From the NCBI GenBank assembly GCA_012845835.1, contig JABAKD010000028.1:6806296-6870295 (forward strand): DNA of 64,000 nt. Direction: 5' to 3'. Under the pieces are notes generated by a model. It was not told the origin of the DNA and searched no databases. It saw only the letters and a list, made by a program, of their open reading frames with translations. This stretch comes from Undaria pinnatifida (taxonomy: Eukaryota; Sar; Phaeophyceae; Laminariales; Alariaceae). The stretch's first letter is position 1. Every line of letters begins with the position of its first letter. Both the position numbers and the translations under genes were made by a program. Positions 40,634 to 53,500 of this stretch are shown here, one piece after another.

Positions 40634-43600
40634 ATGGCCGGGCCGGCGATGAAAGCCAGCGACAAGGCAAAAAAGTTCTTCGCGGAATTTTTTAACGCAG
40701 CACCCTTGCCTGCGGATGCAGTGTCGAGTCACCGCCGCGGAAAGCGTGGAGCTCGTATCGAACAGAGAAGAGAGGATCGAACCCACGTGAGTAAGCACCA
40801 AAGTCGGCAAGGAGATGGACGTGGCGTGTCGGGACTGATGCCCCCTTCACGTTGGCACTTAAGCAAGAACCGGGCTGGGCGAAGGGAGACGGAGAGGGGG
40901 AAATACTCTGTTTGGGAAAAACGGAGGGTGGAAGGGAGGAAATCGGACGCTCGGAAGAAGAGGAGACGTAGGAGGTTTCGAAGGGCTGCTCAGAAAATAC
41001 GCACAGATGCAAGGGCTAAGTCGAGGGCGGGGAAACTCGTCGTGGGTACCTACAACGTTCGCACACTTGCTTTCAAGGGCACGAACGGCATAGGCCACGC
41101 CGAGGTGATACTGAAGACTTGCGAGGACGCAGGTTTTGTTATTATAGGATTACAAGAGGTGAGGCGCGATGGACAAAGTGCTTTTACGGCGGCGGTCCAT
41201 GTTGCGTTTTGCTCGGGAGCAGAAGGAAGAAAGCACGAGACGAAAGGGAAGCACCGGGTAGGCATGGCCGTTAGAGAGTCTATCGTGGCAGGGATAGATG
41301 AGGGCGACGTCGTGGTTGAGTGCGTCAGTGCTAGATTGATGAAGGTTCGCATCCAACTCAAAGGGAAATCTAATGATGTGTCTTTTATTGCAGGCTATGC
41401 TCCCACTCTCGACAAAAGCACCAGCAAAAAAAAATACTTTTGGAGTTCACTTGACGAGGTGGTCAAGGGGGTACCCAGTAGGGACCACCTCCTTGTCCTG
41501 ATGGACGCAAATGCTCGTACAGGCATGAGAGGGATCGGGTGGACCGACAGTAAGGTATTGCGTGCATACGGATGTGACGAACTGAACGACAACGGAGAGC
41601 GACTCTTGATTCACGCGACTGATGAAAATCTCGCCGTCCTCAACACGTACTATGCTACACCTGCTCGTGGTATATCGTACACGTTTCAGAGTCCTAACCG
41701 AGGAAAGGCCCAGCACAGGATTGACTACATACTTACTCGGCAATTGGATAGACGATTTGGTACGTACTGTCAGTGTGCGGGCCCCACCCAGGGAGAACGC
41801 TGAGTCGGACCAGAACCTCGTATTCGGAAATATTCGCCTTTTGGGCCGCATCGCACCAAATCGTCCGAAGAGAGTAATCAAGAACCGGCGAGCTATTGAT
41901 CTACCAAGATTCATGCCGGACCCGCATCTCCGGATGCATTTCCAAGAAGCGATAGCAGCCAAGGTTGCCTCCCCGATACCCACTACTAATACCGGCAGCG
42001 TTGATTACATGACCTCAGTACTAACCGAGACGTTACTGTCGAATGCGGCCGACATAGCGCCCCTATTCGGCGCCGACATGTACCGAGGGGCTGGTGTGCG
42101 ACCGAGGAGACGAAAGCGGAGTTGAATGCACGATGGCAGGATAGGGAAGACGCGAGGAAACGGGTCCGTCCTGCTCAAAATGATCGTCGTCTACGGCGAG
42201 CCTTGAAGGCGACCACCAAACAGCTGAAACGCACGCGGGCGGAAGCTGCACAGAAGTTCTTCGAAGATTACGTCAGCCAACTCGAAGGGCGTATCCGAGA
42301 AGGTGATCAGTTTGGCTTCTACAAACACCTAAATGGGATGGGTGTTGAGGGGAAGAGGACGTTTAACTCGCAGTACATCAAGGACGCGGAAGGTCGATTG
42401 CTGCGGGATAATGCCCTCATCCGCGAGCGGTGGGTGAGGTGGTTTCACACATTGCTTAACACCAAGTCGCCGACCCTTGACCCGAGCATTGTGGACGAGC
42501 TTCAGCAGTGGCCCCCGTGCGGACCACTAGACGATGTCCCGTCTAGGTACAAAGTATAGGAGGCGATCCGTGCGTTGGCGAACCGAAAGGCGGTAGGGCC
42601 CGATGGTCTCCCGGCCGAGCTCTTAAAGGTCTTGGCCGACGAAGGAGAATTGGACACGCTCGGAAAGTTCCACGATATCATCGTCGCTGTGTGGAGGGGA
42701 GGTGGCGTGCCGTAACAATGGAAAAATGCAACGATTAAGGTGCTTTACAAGAAGAGGGACCGTACAGAGTGTGGCAATTATCGTGGAATCTCCCTCGTGA
42801 CTCACGCCGGCAAAGTACTCCTCAAAGTCATCGCGGGTCGCCTGAGTGACTATTGCGAACGCGAGAACATTTTGCCGGAGGAACAGTGTGGGTGCAGACC
42901 CCAACGCTCGACGGTTGACATGATGTTCGTAGTATGACGACTGCAGAATTTGGCGCGGGAGAAGGACACACCCTTGTACTTGTGTTTTATCGACCTCACC
43001 AAAGCATATGACTCTGTCGATCGAACCCTCTGTGGGATGTCCTTGCTCGTTTTGGCGTAACACCGAGAATGCTCGCCATCATCCGGCAATTCCGCGACGG
43101 CATGCAAGCAATCCGCCAATTCCACGACGGCATGAAAGCATGCGTGCGGTTGGATAATGGAGAGTGCTCGGATAAGTTCGACGTAGGGCAAGGTCTCAGG
43201 CAAGGATGCTTGCTCGCGCCACTGCTGTTCAACATATTTTTCACGGCGGTACTGCGTTTGGCCGAGAAACGCTTCCTCGCTGATGCAGCCATCACGGACA
43301 ACATGGTGCAGCTCCAACGAAAGAAGGAGAAAGGCGAGAAGAAGGGCACTTCACGCACAGGCCAAGTCGATGGGCGGGGGAGGAAGGAGGAGGAGGAGGT
43401 GCAGAGATTGTGGGGCGTGATGTACGCTGACGATGCGGACATTGTATTGCGATCATCAGAAGGCTCGAGAAGATGATGACGGTGATCGTGACTGCGTACT
43501 CGGCGTTCGGGTTTACGGTCTCCGAGGCGAAAACAGAGATCATGTACCTGCAAACCACAGGTGGGGTGAAGGTGTCGTTCACCATCAAAGCAGTCGGCCA

Positions 43601-44276
43601 TGTATACAAACTAACAATCGAGTTTGTGTACTTGGGCGGGGCTATCACCGCAGACAGAGAACTCTGCATCGAAATAACGCGGCGTCTTCAGAGGGCCTGG
43701 GCGTGCTTTCAGCGGTACAAGATGGAAATCTATGATCGCCCGAGTGTTCGCTTACGGTTGAAGCTGCGGTTGCTGAAAGCCGACGTGATCGAGACACTAC
43801 TCTACGATTGCATGACGTGGAGCCCGAACAAGTCTGACTACGACAGGCTACGACGGGTCCACCACTCCATGCTCCTCCGATGCCTCGGATGGCGGAAACG
43901 GAAGCGCGACGACCACACCCTATCGTACGCCGACGCGCTTGCCAAGACAGCTTTCGAGAGTATAGAGGCGATGATAGTGCGCAAACGGAGGATATTGTTT
44001 GCGGGATTCGTAGCACGTATGGGGGGGGAGCGTCTGCCACAGAGGGTGATGTTTGGGGAGCTTGTTGGGGGTAAGGGCTACTAAGGGGGGCAAGAGAAGA
44101 ACTGATTGGTGCACCTGAAGGAGGATATGTCGGTCTTTTAAATTAAGTTCGAAGGGTGACGAAAGGCTGCTCAGAAGGCCGGCAGATGGTTTCGCCGGGT
44201 GGAGGAGGGAGCCGAGTTATTCATGCGGAAATTGCATGCGGCGGAGAGACGCAGAGCTGCAGAGCGACACGCATAG
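40634..44276 (+). pseudogene. LINE polyprotein: AP-endonuclease plus reverse transcriptase, broken
   Basis: The N-terminus is basic (to about residue 130). Endonuclease motifs follow: VVGTYNVRTL, IIGLQEVRRD, LLVLMDANARTG and HRIDYILTR. RT motifs are [63 protein letters not shown] and the catalytic [18 protein letters not shown] and RRVHHSMLLRCLGW are typical of the C-terminal part in algal and animal jockey/CR1-like LINEs. The frame changes near 41760, 42110, 43030, 43470 and 44085. In-frame stops lie at 42557, 42713 and 42935. A 30-bp direct duplication at about 43078-43137 repeats IRQF(R/H)DGM. The copy is not autonomous. Confidence 0.85.
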
Positions 44277-44319
44277 GCCGCGGCAGCGCCATCCACCGTC
44301 GGCATCTATAAATGGCCGG

Positions 44320-44625
44320 GGGAGGGGGGGAGGGGGAGGGGGAGGGGGGAGGGGGAAGGGGGGAGGGGGGGAGGGGGGAGGGGGGAGGGGGGGAGAGGGG
44401 AGAGGGGGAGGCGGGGAGGGAGGAGGGGGGAGGGGGGAGGGGGGGAGGGGGGGAGGGGGGGAGGGGGGAGGGGGGGAGGGGGGAGGGGGGAGGGAGGGAG
44501 GGGGGAGGGGGGGAGGGGGGAGGGGGGGAGGGGGGAGGGGGGGGGGGGTGGAGGGGGGAGGGTGGAGGGGGGGAGGGGGGGAGGGCGGGAGGGGGGAGGG
44601 CGGGGGGGGGGGAGGTGGGGCGTCC
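44320..44625 (+). repeat. GGGGGA-rich tract
   Basis: Nearly continuous GGGGGAGG units span about 300 bp. All frames on both strands are open (poly-Gly/Glu and poly-Pro/Ser) and non-coding. The tract lies between the LINE ORF and its 3' region. Confidence 0.85.
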
Positions 44626-46106
44626 TGCCCAAGAGACTGAAGTCTAGGTATGGCCATCATCGCCTTGAAGTTTGTGGGCCTTCCAATGGCTGTCACAAGA
44701 TAGCGTAAGGCCGCCCTGACTTCTTCGCCTTGTTGCGATCTCCCCCCAGTGCCATCGATGCACTTGATACCCTCTATGAGCCCAATGCCGTCTTTAGTTC
44801 CTAGGGTCTGCAAGTATGACCTTTTTCCCCTTTTCCTTTCCTTGCTCCCTCTTCTTGTCTTTTCTTCTCTTTTCTTGTCTTTTTTTTTCACTTCTTTTCT
44901 TTTCTTTTCATTTCTTTTCTTTCTTTTCCTTTTTTGCTTTCTTTTGTTTTCTTCCCTTTCGTTTTCTGTTCTTTTTTTTTTTTTTTTTTTTTCCCATTAA
45001 CTTGAGTCTGACGTGCGTATGCGTAGTGATAGATACTACGTGTAATGTACACGTGGTAGTCGTTTTTTCGGGCGCGAGTAGCGAGACGTATGAACCAGTA
45101 TGAACCTGACACATGGTAGGCTGACTCCCGATTTTACTTTTTATACGTTTCTGGCGGAGGCATGAATTGCGTCGGCTGTGATATATGCGAGTACCACCTT
45201 TGGTTTGTTTGTATTTTTTCCCTTGGATATTCCTTAGCTCCAGAGTGACTGGAGCCTGTCCTGTGACCACGGACTTGATCATGCGAGTTAATGTGAAAAC
45301 AACAACATAGGAGTACTCGCATACAGGGGAGAAGAGAGGAGAGAGGCCCAGGTATATGTGGTTGGACTGCTAACAATGATGATACGGTAGCAGCAGTACG
45401 GTACGAGGTGGTTTGACGATTTCTGCTGTTGCTGTTGTAGTAGTCCTGCCATACCACCCACCGGTACTCGATTATATGTCCTTGGCATATGATAAGATCA
45501 TGATGGGTTTCTCGTTCTCCCGACCGTTCCATTGTTTTCTCCCTTCAATATATACAACCCCCCTCCACACTCGCTCCACCTCATACTTGCAATGAAGTAC
45601 CACACCGTACCCCTTGGCAGTAATTTGCCGCTTCTACGGCCCCTCTCCGCTCCGTCTACCTGTCTTACGGGCATGCGCGGAGCCGCAGGCGGGCGTCAGC
45701 CCGCCGCGACGAAGCCCCCCTGGTAGTGCTTGTGAAATTTTCTGCCAAAAAAGATGGGAACCAAAAACGGTGGAATCATACGGCGTAGTGCGGGTTGCCG
45801 TTGTAGTGCCAGCATGTCCAGCAAGCACATACCGGCCCTATGATATAAGAGGGTCCTCCACGTCGGGTTAGCTTCGAGAGGGCTGTATAAGGGCCCAGTT
45901 AAAGCTAACCCCAACCCCTAACCCCGACCGCCTACGAGAGCTTAGGTAATTTCTTGCAATCAAAGATGCAAGGAGGAGTCGTTATGTGGGCTTATCGAAG
46001 CTCGGCCAAATCGTGAACGGTGATTTGTAGAACTGTGGGTGGGAAGATTTTCACGACCAATCGCTGATCCGGGGGTGTTAGCCAACTAAGTGACTTCACT
46101 CGGCAG

Positions 46107-46129
46107 GTCGGCTGGCCAGGCCAGCCGAC
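46107..46129. repeat. palindrome with 11-bp arms
   Basis: GTCGGCTGGCC, a central A, then GGCCAGCCGAC: perfect arms with a one-base centre. A third imperfect arm (GTCAGCCGACTGGCCTGGC) follows at about 46134-46152. Confidence 0.85.
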
Positions 46130-46701
46130 TTAGGTCAGCCGACTGGCCTGGCTTGTCGATGCAAGTCATGCGAGCGAAGCGAGCCAAATTAGCCCCCCCC
46201 CATGCCCCGGTCGAGGACCCCCCGCTCGAATGAGAAAAAAAACATCCCGCGTCAAACAATCCTTCCAATAAACATGGAAACCCAATCAGTCGGATAGTCG
46301 GCACCTCCGGGAAACAACCATTAGTCCGGCTTGTCGAGTAGCGCGAACATATGATACTCCCATTGGAAAATGGAAGGGTCGGTCGAAGCGAATTTTAGTT
46401 TCGACTCATATTATGTGAGACCCCAGGAGTTTTAAAAAACGAAAACATTAAAAAAACACAGCAGCGGCAGCAGACGCTGGCCGGAGGACGAAAAGCGTTG
46501 CATGGTCGGAACGCGCTTGTTTCTGCTGTGTGCGGCTGCCGGGTTGCCGATGAAGAACCTTTTACGTGCGTCCGTTCCTGGCTTGTCCGTCTCGGTGCGC
46601 TCGCTCACCATCTCGCGAGAGCTACCATGTGGCCATCGTCTCTCGTCCAAACCATGAGTAAATACCACTATCCCCGGAAATATAAGGAACGTGAAATACA
46701 G

Positions 46702-46853
46702 GTGTTAAACCTAAAGCGGTGTTTATAAATCGGGACAGAATGGTATGTCCTGTAACCTTGGCGGGATCGATACGAGAGTGTTAAACCTAAGACGGTAATT
46801 CTAGATCGGGACAGAATGGTATGTTCTGTAATCATGGCGGGATCGACACGTCG
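46702..46853 (+). repeat. 76-bp tandem duplication
   Basis: Units start at 46702 and 46778: GTGTTAAACCTAA, then ATCGGGACAGAATGGTATGT, CTGTAA and TGGCGGGATCGA. Confidence 0.8.
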
Positions 46854-47354
46854 TATCGATCTCGAAAGCGCCACCATTGAAAGGAGAGCGAAAAAAATGT
46901 CCAGCGTTTTTTAGATTCCATCCAAAATATTGATGTTTTTTTTTCAATACTGTTCGATGACGTACCATCTCGAGCTACATGGTAGTCGCGCAGTGTTCGG
47001 TCCAACGAATGGATGCATGCCAGCGTTGCTAGAGACGTAGGGGTTCTACGATTGAAATGCAAATACCGGGAAGGGAGCGAAACTATCGACATATGATACG
47101 CGTATTGCGCGCGGACCACAGAAATGCAGCGTTTCCGAATTCCAACCAAAAAAATGATACGTTTTCAGCGAAAATGTCGCTGTCGTTTCCCCCCCCCCCT
47201 ATTTTGTAGAAAGGTTGTATCATGCATGTCATCATTTTTTCTATTCAGAAAGCGGACGATTCTAACCAAACAAGGCCAACGCCACATCTGTCAGTCCATG
47301 ACCTCCCTCTCTCCACCAACCCTCAACCCCCAGTCCTTCTGATATTCAGCCGGT

Positions 47355-47592
47355 TTGATTCCAAGCAGATGGCGACTTCTTTGTCGACGCAAACTTTGAC
47401 TTCCCCAGCTCATCCACCCACCCCCCGCTCTCCCCGCCCTCCTCCCTAATTTAACGGGTGATGTTTCTGTGGGTGCTGTAAATCACTCCCAGCAGATCAC
47501 GACTTTTTTTGTCAACGCAAGCCATGACTCTCCCAGCTCACCTCCCCTCCCTCCTAATAAAACGCCCGATGTTTTTGTGGGTGCTGTTGAAT
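47355..47592 (+). repeat. about 115-bp imperfect tandem duplication over the first coding exon
   Basis: Copy 1 (CAAGCAGATGGCGACTTC ... GATGTTTCTGTGGGTGCTGT) and copy 2 (CCAGCAGATCACGACTTT ... GATGTTTTTGTGGGTGCTGT) are adjacent. In copy 1 the ATG frame ends MFLWVL-stop. In copy 2 it continues into the membrane anchor of the next gene, so the duplication probably created or moved its 5' end. Confidence 0.6.
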
Positions 47593-50500
47593 CAGGCTTT
47601 GTTTGCCTTGACGGGACTGTGCTTTTTCGTGGTTCTGTTGCTATTAGTGGACGTCATGAAGAAGAGGCGCTTTGAGAAGGAGGTGAGAGGGAATGGACGG
47701 GGGAAGGGGAAGGGGGGGAGCGGGGGGGGAGGGGTGTTGTTGTTGTTGTTTACGCTGTCATTCATATGCAAGAAAGTAAGCACAAGGTCCCAAAGTCCGC
47801 CTCGCAAGCGGTTTGTAGCAGGGTGCAGCTCACCCTTCATGCGACTCGCCGTTTGCCTTACGGCGCTTTGCGCTCGATGCAAGCAATGCCTTCCTGGTTG
47901 GTGAAAACCTGACGCGCCCCGTCCCAGCATTGGAGAGACGCGAGGGTCTACGGCCATACCTAACATGAGTACCCCCGCCCCCTCTTTCTATCTCTGGCGT
48001 GTAACGTGCGATGCAGCCCCTTATCGGCGGTCGCGGTGTTTGTTCATATGTTGCATATCCTGACTGACTGGTAGCACCCACGTGCTTCGAGAGCAGTACC
48101 GGGGTATATGGGTTGTACCGTTGCTCTTGGACGACGAAAATTATGATGACAATCGAAATGGAATAGTATTGAAGATGGATTTCAAAATGGAACGCTTTAG
48201 GTGGAAGTAATAATGAAACCGAAGAACCTAGCTTAAAGCTAATTTAACCGTAACATAACTTTTGGCCTCAAGTGAGCGGATTGTTCTTGTGACTTCGGCC
48301 AAAAGTGTACAAGCTCTTTCCGCAAAATTAAAGTGGATAGGTTTGACGGTCGCTCAGCTGCTAGACATTACCAGGTACGTATATACTTTGTGTACCGTAA
48401 CGACGGCTAACCGCCGGCGCTGAGCTAACAGTCTGCTGCCCCTGCAGGTGCCTCAGCAGTGGTTATCGTGCTTTGTCTATTTGGTGCATGCCGGGTATCT
48501 AGCATCAGCTCCGGTGTTTATTCTTGTCACCGCAAAACGATATCGCGCGTCATCGTCAGGAGACGACTGGTGTTTAGAAACCCCATGTAATTTTGGCGAA
48601 TATCGGAAGTGTAGCCAAGGGGCGGGTGGGCGATGGTCGGCACGCGAATCCCCCCCCCCCCCCCAACCTTTTTCGTCGCCTCGAATGTTCATCCCCTCCT
48701 CCCCTCCCTTCCACTCCCCTTTTATCCCTCCCCTCCCCTCCTTCACTACCTTCCGTTGCCCCCCCCGCCCTTGAAGGGAGATGCGTTGTCGATGGTCAAA
48801 TGACTAAGGCAAGCAACAGATGAGTACACCCCCCCCCCCGCTCCCCCTCCTCCCTTCCTCACTGCCGCCGGCGTTTCCCCCCCTCCACCCCCCCCCCTCC
48901 TCCCCGTTTTTTGTTTTGCTCTGCTCTGCAACGACAGGAGTTGTGGGACAGGCTCTACATGCGCGCCGTTATCAGCGACTCATACAACTGGCATCTCGGC
49001 TGGCGATTGGAGGACCTCACGCGACAGGCAGCCAATCAGAGGGCTCGGTTGATGACGATGGTTGACACTTTGGAGCAGCTCCCGACCCGACCCCACGGCC
49101 CGCCTCTGCCCCTAACGGCGAAGATGGTGGCTTGGGTTGGTGGTGGGCAGGAGGGGGCGGGGGATGGGAGGGGTGAGCGCGAGGGTGAGGGGGATGGAGG
49201 GGGGACTGTGGAGGGGAAGGGGGGCGGGGGGGGGGGGGTGTCGCAGGCGGTGCTGCTAGCGAAGGTGTTGGCGCAGGAAGAAGACTTGAACCGGGTGGTG
49301 TCGGTGGAGTGTGCGGCGAGGCCCGACTTGTATGTTCAGGTGGGTTGGACTTGTATGTTCAGGTGGGTTGGGGAGGAGTTCCGAGGTTGTTGGCGTTTTT
49401 GCACAGGAGGGAGAGGGGGGGAAGGGACGGGGAGGGTGACAGCGTGTATGACTGCTGTGGCGTTGGAGGGGGGATGTACAGTTGGCGAGAGGACCACTTT
49501 GTTAGGGCTCCGTCGCAGCGCCCAACGAGGCTTCAGTCCACCCTAGTCAACCCGACCCAACCCCACCCAGACTTTCCTAACCTGCCTTCCCTTGCTTGCC
49601 GTCGCTCCGCCCTACCTGCTCGTTTCGCTTTGTGAGGTCTCTCTCCCTAGCCGCAGTGTGCGTTTTAGACCCACTATTTGTACATTTGTACTGGTATAGA
49701 TGTGCGCCCGCCCCCTCTCCCTCCCTTGCTTTTTTTTTGTTTCTGTTGGCCCCCCCGCCTTTAGGTGTTGCTTCTCCGCTTGGTTTTTGTTTTTGTTGTT
49801 GTTGTTGTTGTTGCTGTTGTTGTTTGCCCGCTTCTTTCAAGCTTCATTGCCGTTATCCTTAGTCCTGTTTGCTTGTTCCGCCCCATCTGCGCTCTGCATC
49901 TCGTGGACCGCGGCGCGGGCAACTTAGGTCGGGATGCACGCCATGGTGGCCTCGGCGGACGCGAGCTGCAAGGTCTTCTCCGCATCCCGTACGCTCGACC
50001 CGCACGCTCTCTTTGAAAAGGTGGCCGCCATCGCAAAAATACCACACCAGTGGTTAGTCTTTCGTTTTTTTATTCAGTCTCTTATTAAACATGCTAATTC
50101 GTGTTGAGTTTAAAAAGGCCTTTTTTTTAGCACTTTCAGACTCGCTCTTACTATTCCAAAATGTACCATTCTCGGACTCCAAGGGATTTTGTTTGGGGTA
50201 CAGTTGGATCGATGTTGCTATCTTCTCGCGCTTTGTTTGCTTTTTTGCCTCGCCGCCTATTTTTTTTTTCGTCTTGTTTCTTTTGCTCTCTGGCGTTGTT
50301 TTGGGGCTTGCCCCGCCGCCTCTTCAAGGTACTTGCCTTCCCTTGTCGACGACACGTCCACGAAGACACGTTAATGTACGGGTTGAGCTCGCATACGGAC
50401 GGTTCGCGCTGCGTACCTTGTTCAGCCATTTTTTTTTCTCCTGTTTCGGTTGTGTTTCACAGGGTTTGCCATTCTGCTGAGCTCTGGGGGTGTTGGGGCG

Positions 50501-53500
50501 TTCTATCGTTCCTACTCGTGCCTGTGGAGTGTTCGTAACCTCCCCTCGCCCTCCAGCCCCCCGCATTTTTTGTTGTTTTGTTTTTGTTTTTTGTTGTTGT
50601 GTTTTTGCTCTCGCTGGTCCGCTTCCGCCATACGAACGCTGGGGGATTCATATACTGCGAGAGTACCGTACTAGTGTGGCTATGCTTTTGCCTTTCGTTT
50701 TTCGTTTTTTTTCGTTTTCGTTTATTTTCTTTTCTTTTTCTTCTCTCTTTTTTACGCACATATATGAAAATTATGCATAGTTTGAGCTCGGAGAGGGACG
50801 ATTCGCCCTGCGCGCCTTTTCGAACCACCTGTTTCTACGAGTCGTCCCCCCCGACGAGACCAGCGACTGGAGCTTCTGGGCTCTTGAGGTGAGCTTCCCT
50901 CTCTGTTCTTTTCTCTTTCTCCCCGCTCCCCTCCCTCTCCCCTTGCAGATGTATCGTTGTCGGCAAGTGCTGCTGTACGGCTGTTGTATGGAAGTGACGG
51001 TAGTTTTGTTCGCTTTCGCGGCCAGTTTTGCGTACAAGCAGTAGCGTCGATGTCATGTGCTTTGTGCTTTTTGTGCTTATATGCTCCATGGTCTGTTTCT
51101 GCTTGTGATGTCGGCTGTTGTTGTGCTCTTGTGTTTTTTCGTGCGTCATGCGCGGTGACTCTTGTGTGCTTTGCGCTCTGCATTTCATGATTGCAGTACT
51201 CTGCCGCACCCTTTTCTTTTGTTTTTGTTTTTCGTTCTGGCCGCTTTGATGATTGGCCGGTTGTTCAGTTCGGAGCGCCGGAGGTGGGTCTGCCGGAAAT
51301 ATTCCAGATGCGCGACGGAATGGTGTACAGTGAAGTCATGCACGGTTACCTTACCTGCTCGGGCCAAGGGAAAGAGGTCAGCACTGCCGGCGGTGGTGGT
51401 GGTGGGGGGTGGTTGTGGCGGTGGTGATGGTGATGGTGATGGTGGTGGTGGTGGGAGTGGTGGGCGGTTGGATGGTGTGGATGGGTGGGTGGGTGGATGG
51501 GTGGGTTGGTGTATGGGTGGGTGGGTGGGTGGGTTGGTGGGTGGGTGGATGGGTGGGTGGGTTGGTACGTGAGTGGGTGAGTGGGTGGGTGGGTTGGTGG
51601 ATTGGTGGGTGGGGGGTTGGTTGTGGCAATAATATGGAGCGTGTGGCAAGCATGTGGAGATCTTTTCTAAGGAAGCTAGTGGCGTTTCCTCCCCTGTACT
51701 TTTCTCGCAATATGTGCTTTTAGAAAAAACAGGCATGTGGATACAATTCGAAGGTCACGTTTTGTTTTCGAGCAAGGGCTTATTCATCACCCTCCCCGAA
51801 CCCCCGCGAACCCTCGGCGTGGTTGCCTCGAGCAGGCGGAGGTGAAGGCCTTCGTCGGGGAATACCTGTGGCAGGACAAGGACAACTACCGACTCATCTT
51901 TAACCAGGCGAGAAAAATAGTTATCCCATCCCCGGGCGGGGAGGGGGCGAAGAAGGGGCGGGGGCGGGCGGGAGGGGATGGGGCATGGCGCTCGGGGGGG
52001 GGGGGGGGGCGGTTGTTTCAATTTTGTTCTGGATGTAGTCGTTTGGCCATTGACCACGCATCCCTTTGAAGACGGAACACCAGGGGGGAGGCGGGGGGCG
52101 CTTAGCATCTAAAAATGTTATATTTGGACGGGAAATGGAAGGCAGAATGTTATATCGAGGGGGGGGGGGGGGGGGGGGTTGTGGGGGGGGGGCGACCGCG
52201 CTTTTGCGCCTCTTCTTATCTGGCCCCTTTTGCGCTGCCGCCTGTTTTTTTTCTCTGGCTCGACGGCTCTAGAAGCAAATAAGTTAGGTGCTGCTCGATT
52301 GAAACAGCGCGCCGAAAGAGGCAAAGGAAGAGCAATAACAATAGTAACACCTCTGCCTAGATATTCATATTTGTTGTATTCCGTTGCCCTTAGATACCAG
52401 GTGTGAATGTGTTGCGCATCCGTTTTTTTTTTTGTTATATCTCTGTTGGATTGAAGCCCTTAGGAACATCGTCGACCGCGCGGTGTCTCCAATTTACTTC
52501 GTATTCAGTAGAAACGCAAAACCGTTAAAAACTCAACATCATGCGCGCAAAATTCATGAACGAAAGGTAATCCGCAAGTCTAAACTCAGGAATACGCGTG
52601 CACGAGCGAAGTTACACGAAACCAAATTAATGAGCTCAAAATTCATGGACGCGCATCCAGAAACGCAGATTCACGAACCCACGAGTCTATGGGCGCAACG
52701 CAATGCACCTTGCTGTATTGCACCTGTCCACCAGGTTTCAGACGAGGATCTCGAGCGGGCGAGAGACCTGCGACACATTTCCAGTACGGTGAACGCTGTC
52801 CAGCGCAGGGAGGCGGACCACTACATCGCACAGCAGGTAGAACGATCCACTTTTGGGCGGGGGAGAGGAGGGGGGGTGATGTGCGGACATGTTTCGAAAG
52901 CGGGGGCGGGTAGTGTGGGGAGTGAAGGGCGGTAGCGTGGGGTGGGGTGGGACGAGGAGGGGGGTAGGCTAAGGGGTGTACTCATATCATGCATGGTCGT
53001 AGACGTAAGAAGGGGGGGCGGGGGCGGGGGGGCGGGAGGTATGGCCCGATGGCCTAAGATGTGCGCGGGTTTGATCTCGTTTAGCACCGATTTTTTTTTG
53101 TCCCTGAGTTTTTTGGTTTGTTCGGGGAGCCCCTCGTGAATGTTAGAACATTGTTTGGGCAGGCCTAGCTAGGTTTGGCGTTTGGACCCTTTCCGGAGGG
53201 TAGGTGCGAAAATTAGGCGAAAATGTGGAGATTTCGTCATCGGCGACACGTAGCGAACCGACGCTGCTGCGCTGGAGGATTATGCGCGCACGTAGTGCGG
53301 GAGCTACGCTACAAGAAAAGCTGTACAATGCGCTCGCAGCATGGCACTGTTAACAATGCGTTTCAAATCGCTCCCCCGGTAGACGGTTGATGAGACCGTG
53401 CTTCGAAACTCCTTGGTCGGTGGGTCTGGGTGCCTATAGGGTTAGTCTCGGAGCTTGACCAAAAGGCTTCTCACCCCTTCACTAATTTCCTATTAATAGC

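Larger units (their letters stand above)
40634..45310 (+). mobile_element. non-LTR retrotransposon (LINE) with EEP endonuclease and RT, decayed
   Basis: The element contains an AP-endonuclease/RT polyprotein (40634-about 44276), a G-rich tract and a 3' region (44747-45310) ending in AACAACA after GTTAATGTGA. The 3' region recurs alone at 10826-11447, as expected for 5'-truncated LINE insertions. The 5' end is undefined; no clear TSD was found. Confidence 0.75.
45311..47340. other. intergenic DNA before the glycosyltransferase gene
   Basis: It contains a CCCCAACCCCTAACCCC telomere-like tract near 45908-45925, a palindrome at 46107-46129 and a 76-bp tandem duplication at 46702-46853. No gene was seen. 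Confidence 0.4.

Noticed and set aside
39872-40810. 312-aa minus ORF
   Set aside because: Crosses R10 elements and the antisense of the LINE 5' end; no motifs.
44236-44891. Gly- or Pro-rich ORFs over 100-220 aa on both strands
   Set aside because: Translation of the GGGGGA tract and the LINE polypyrimidine tract.
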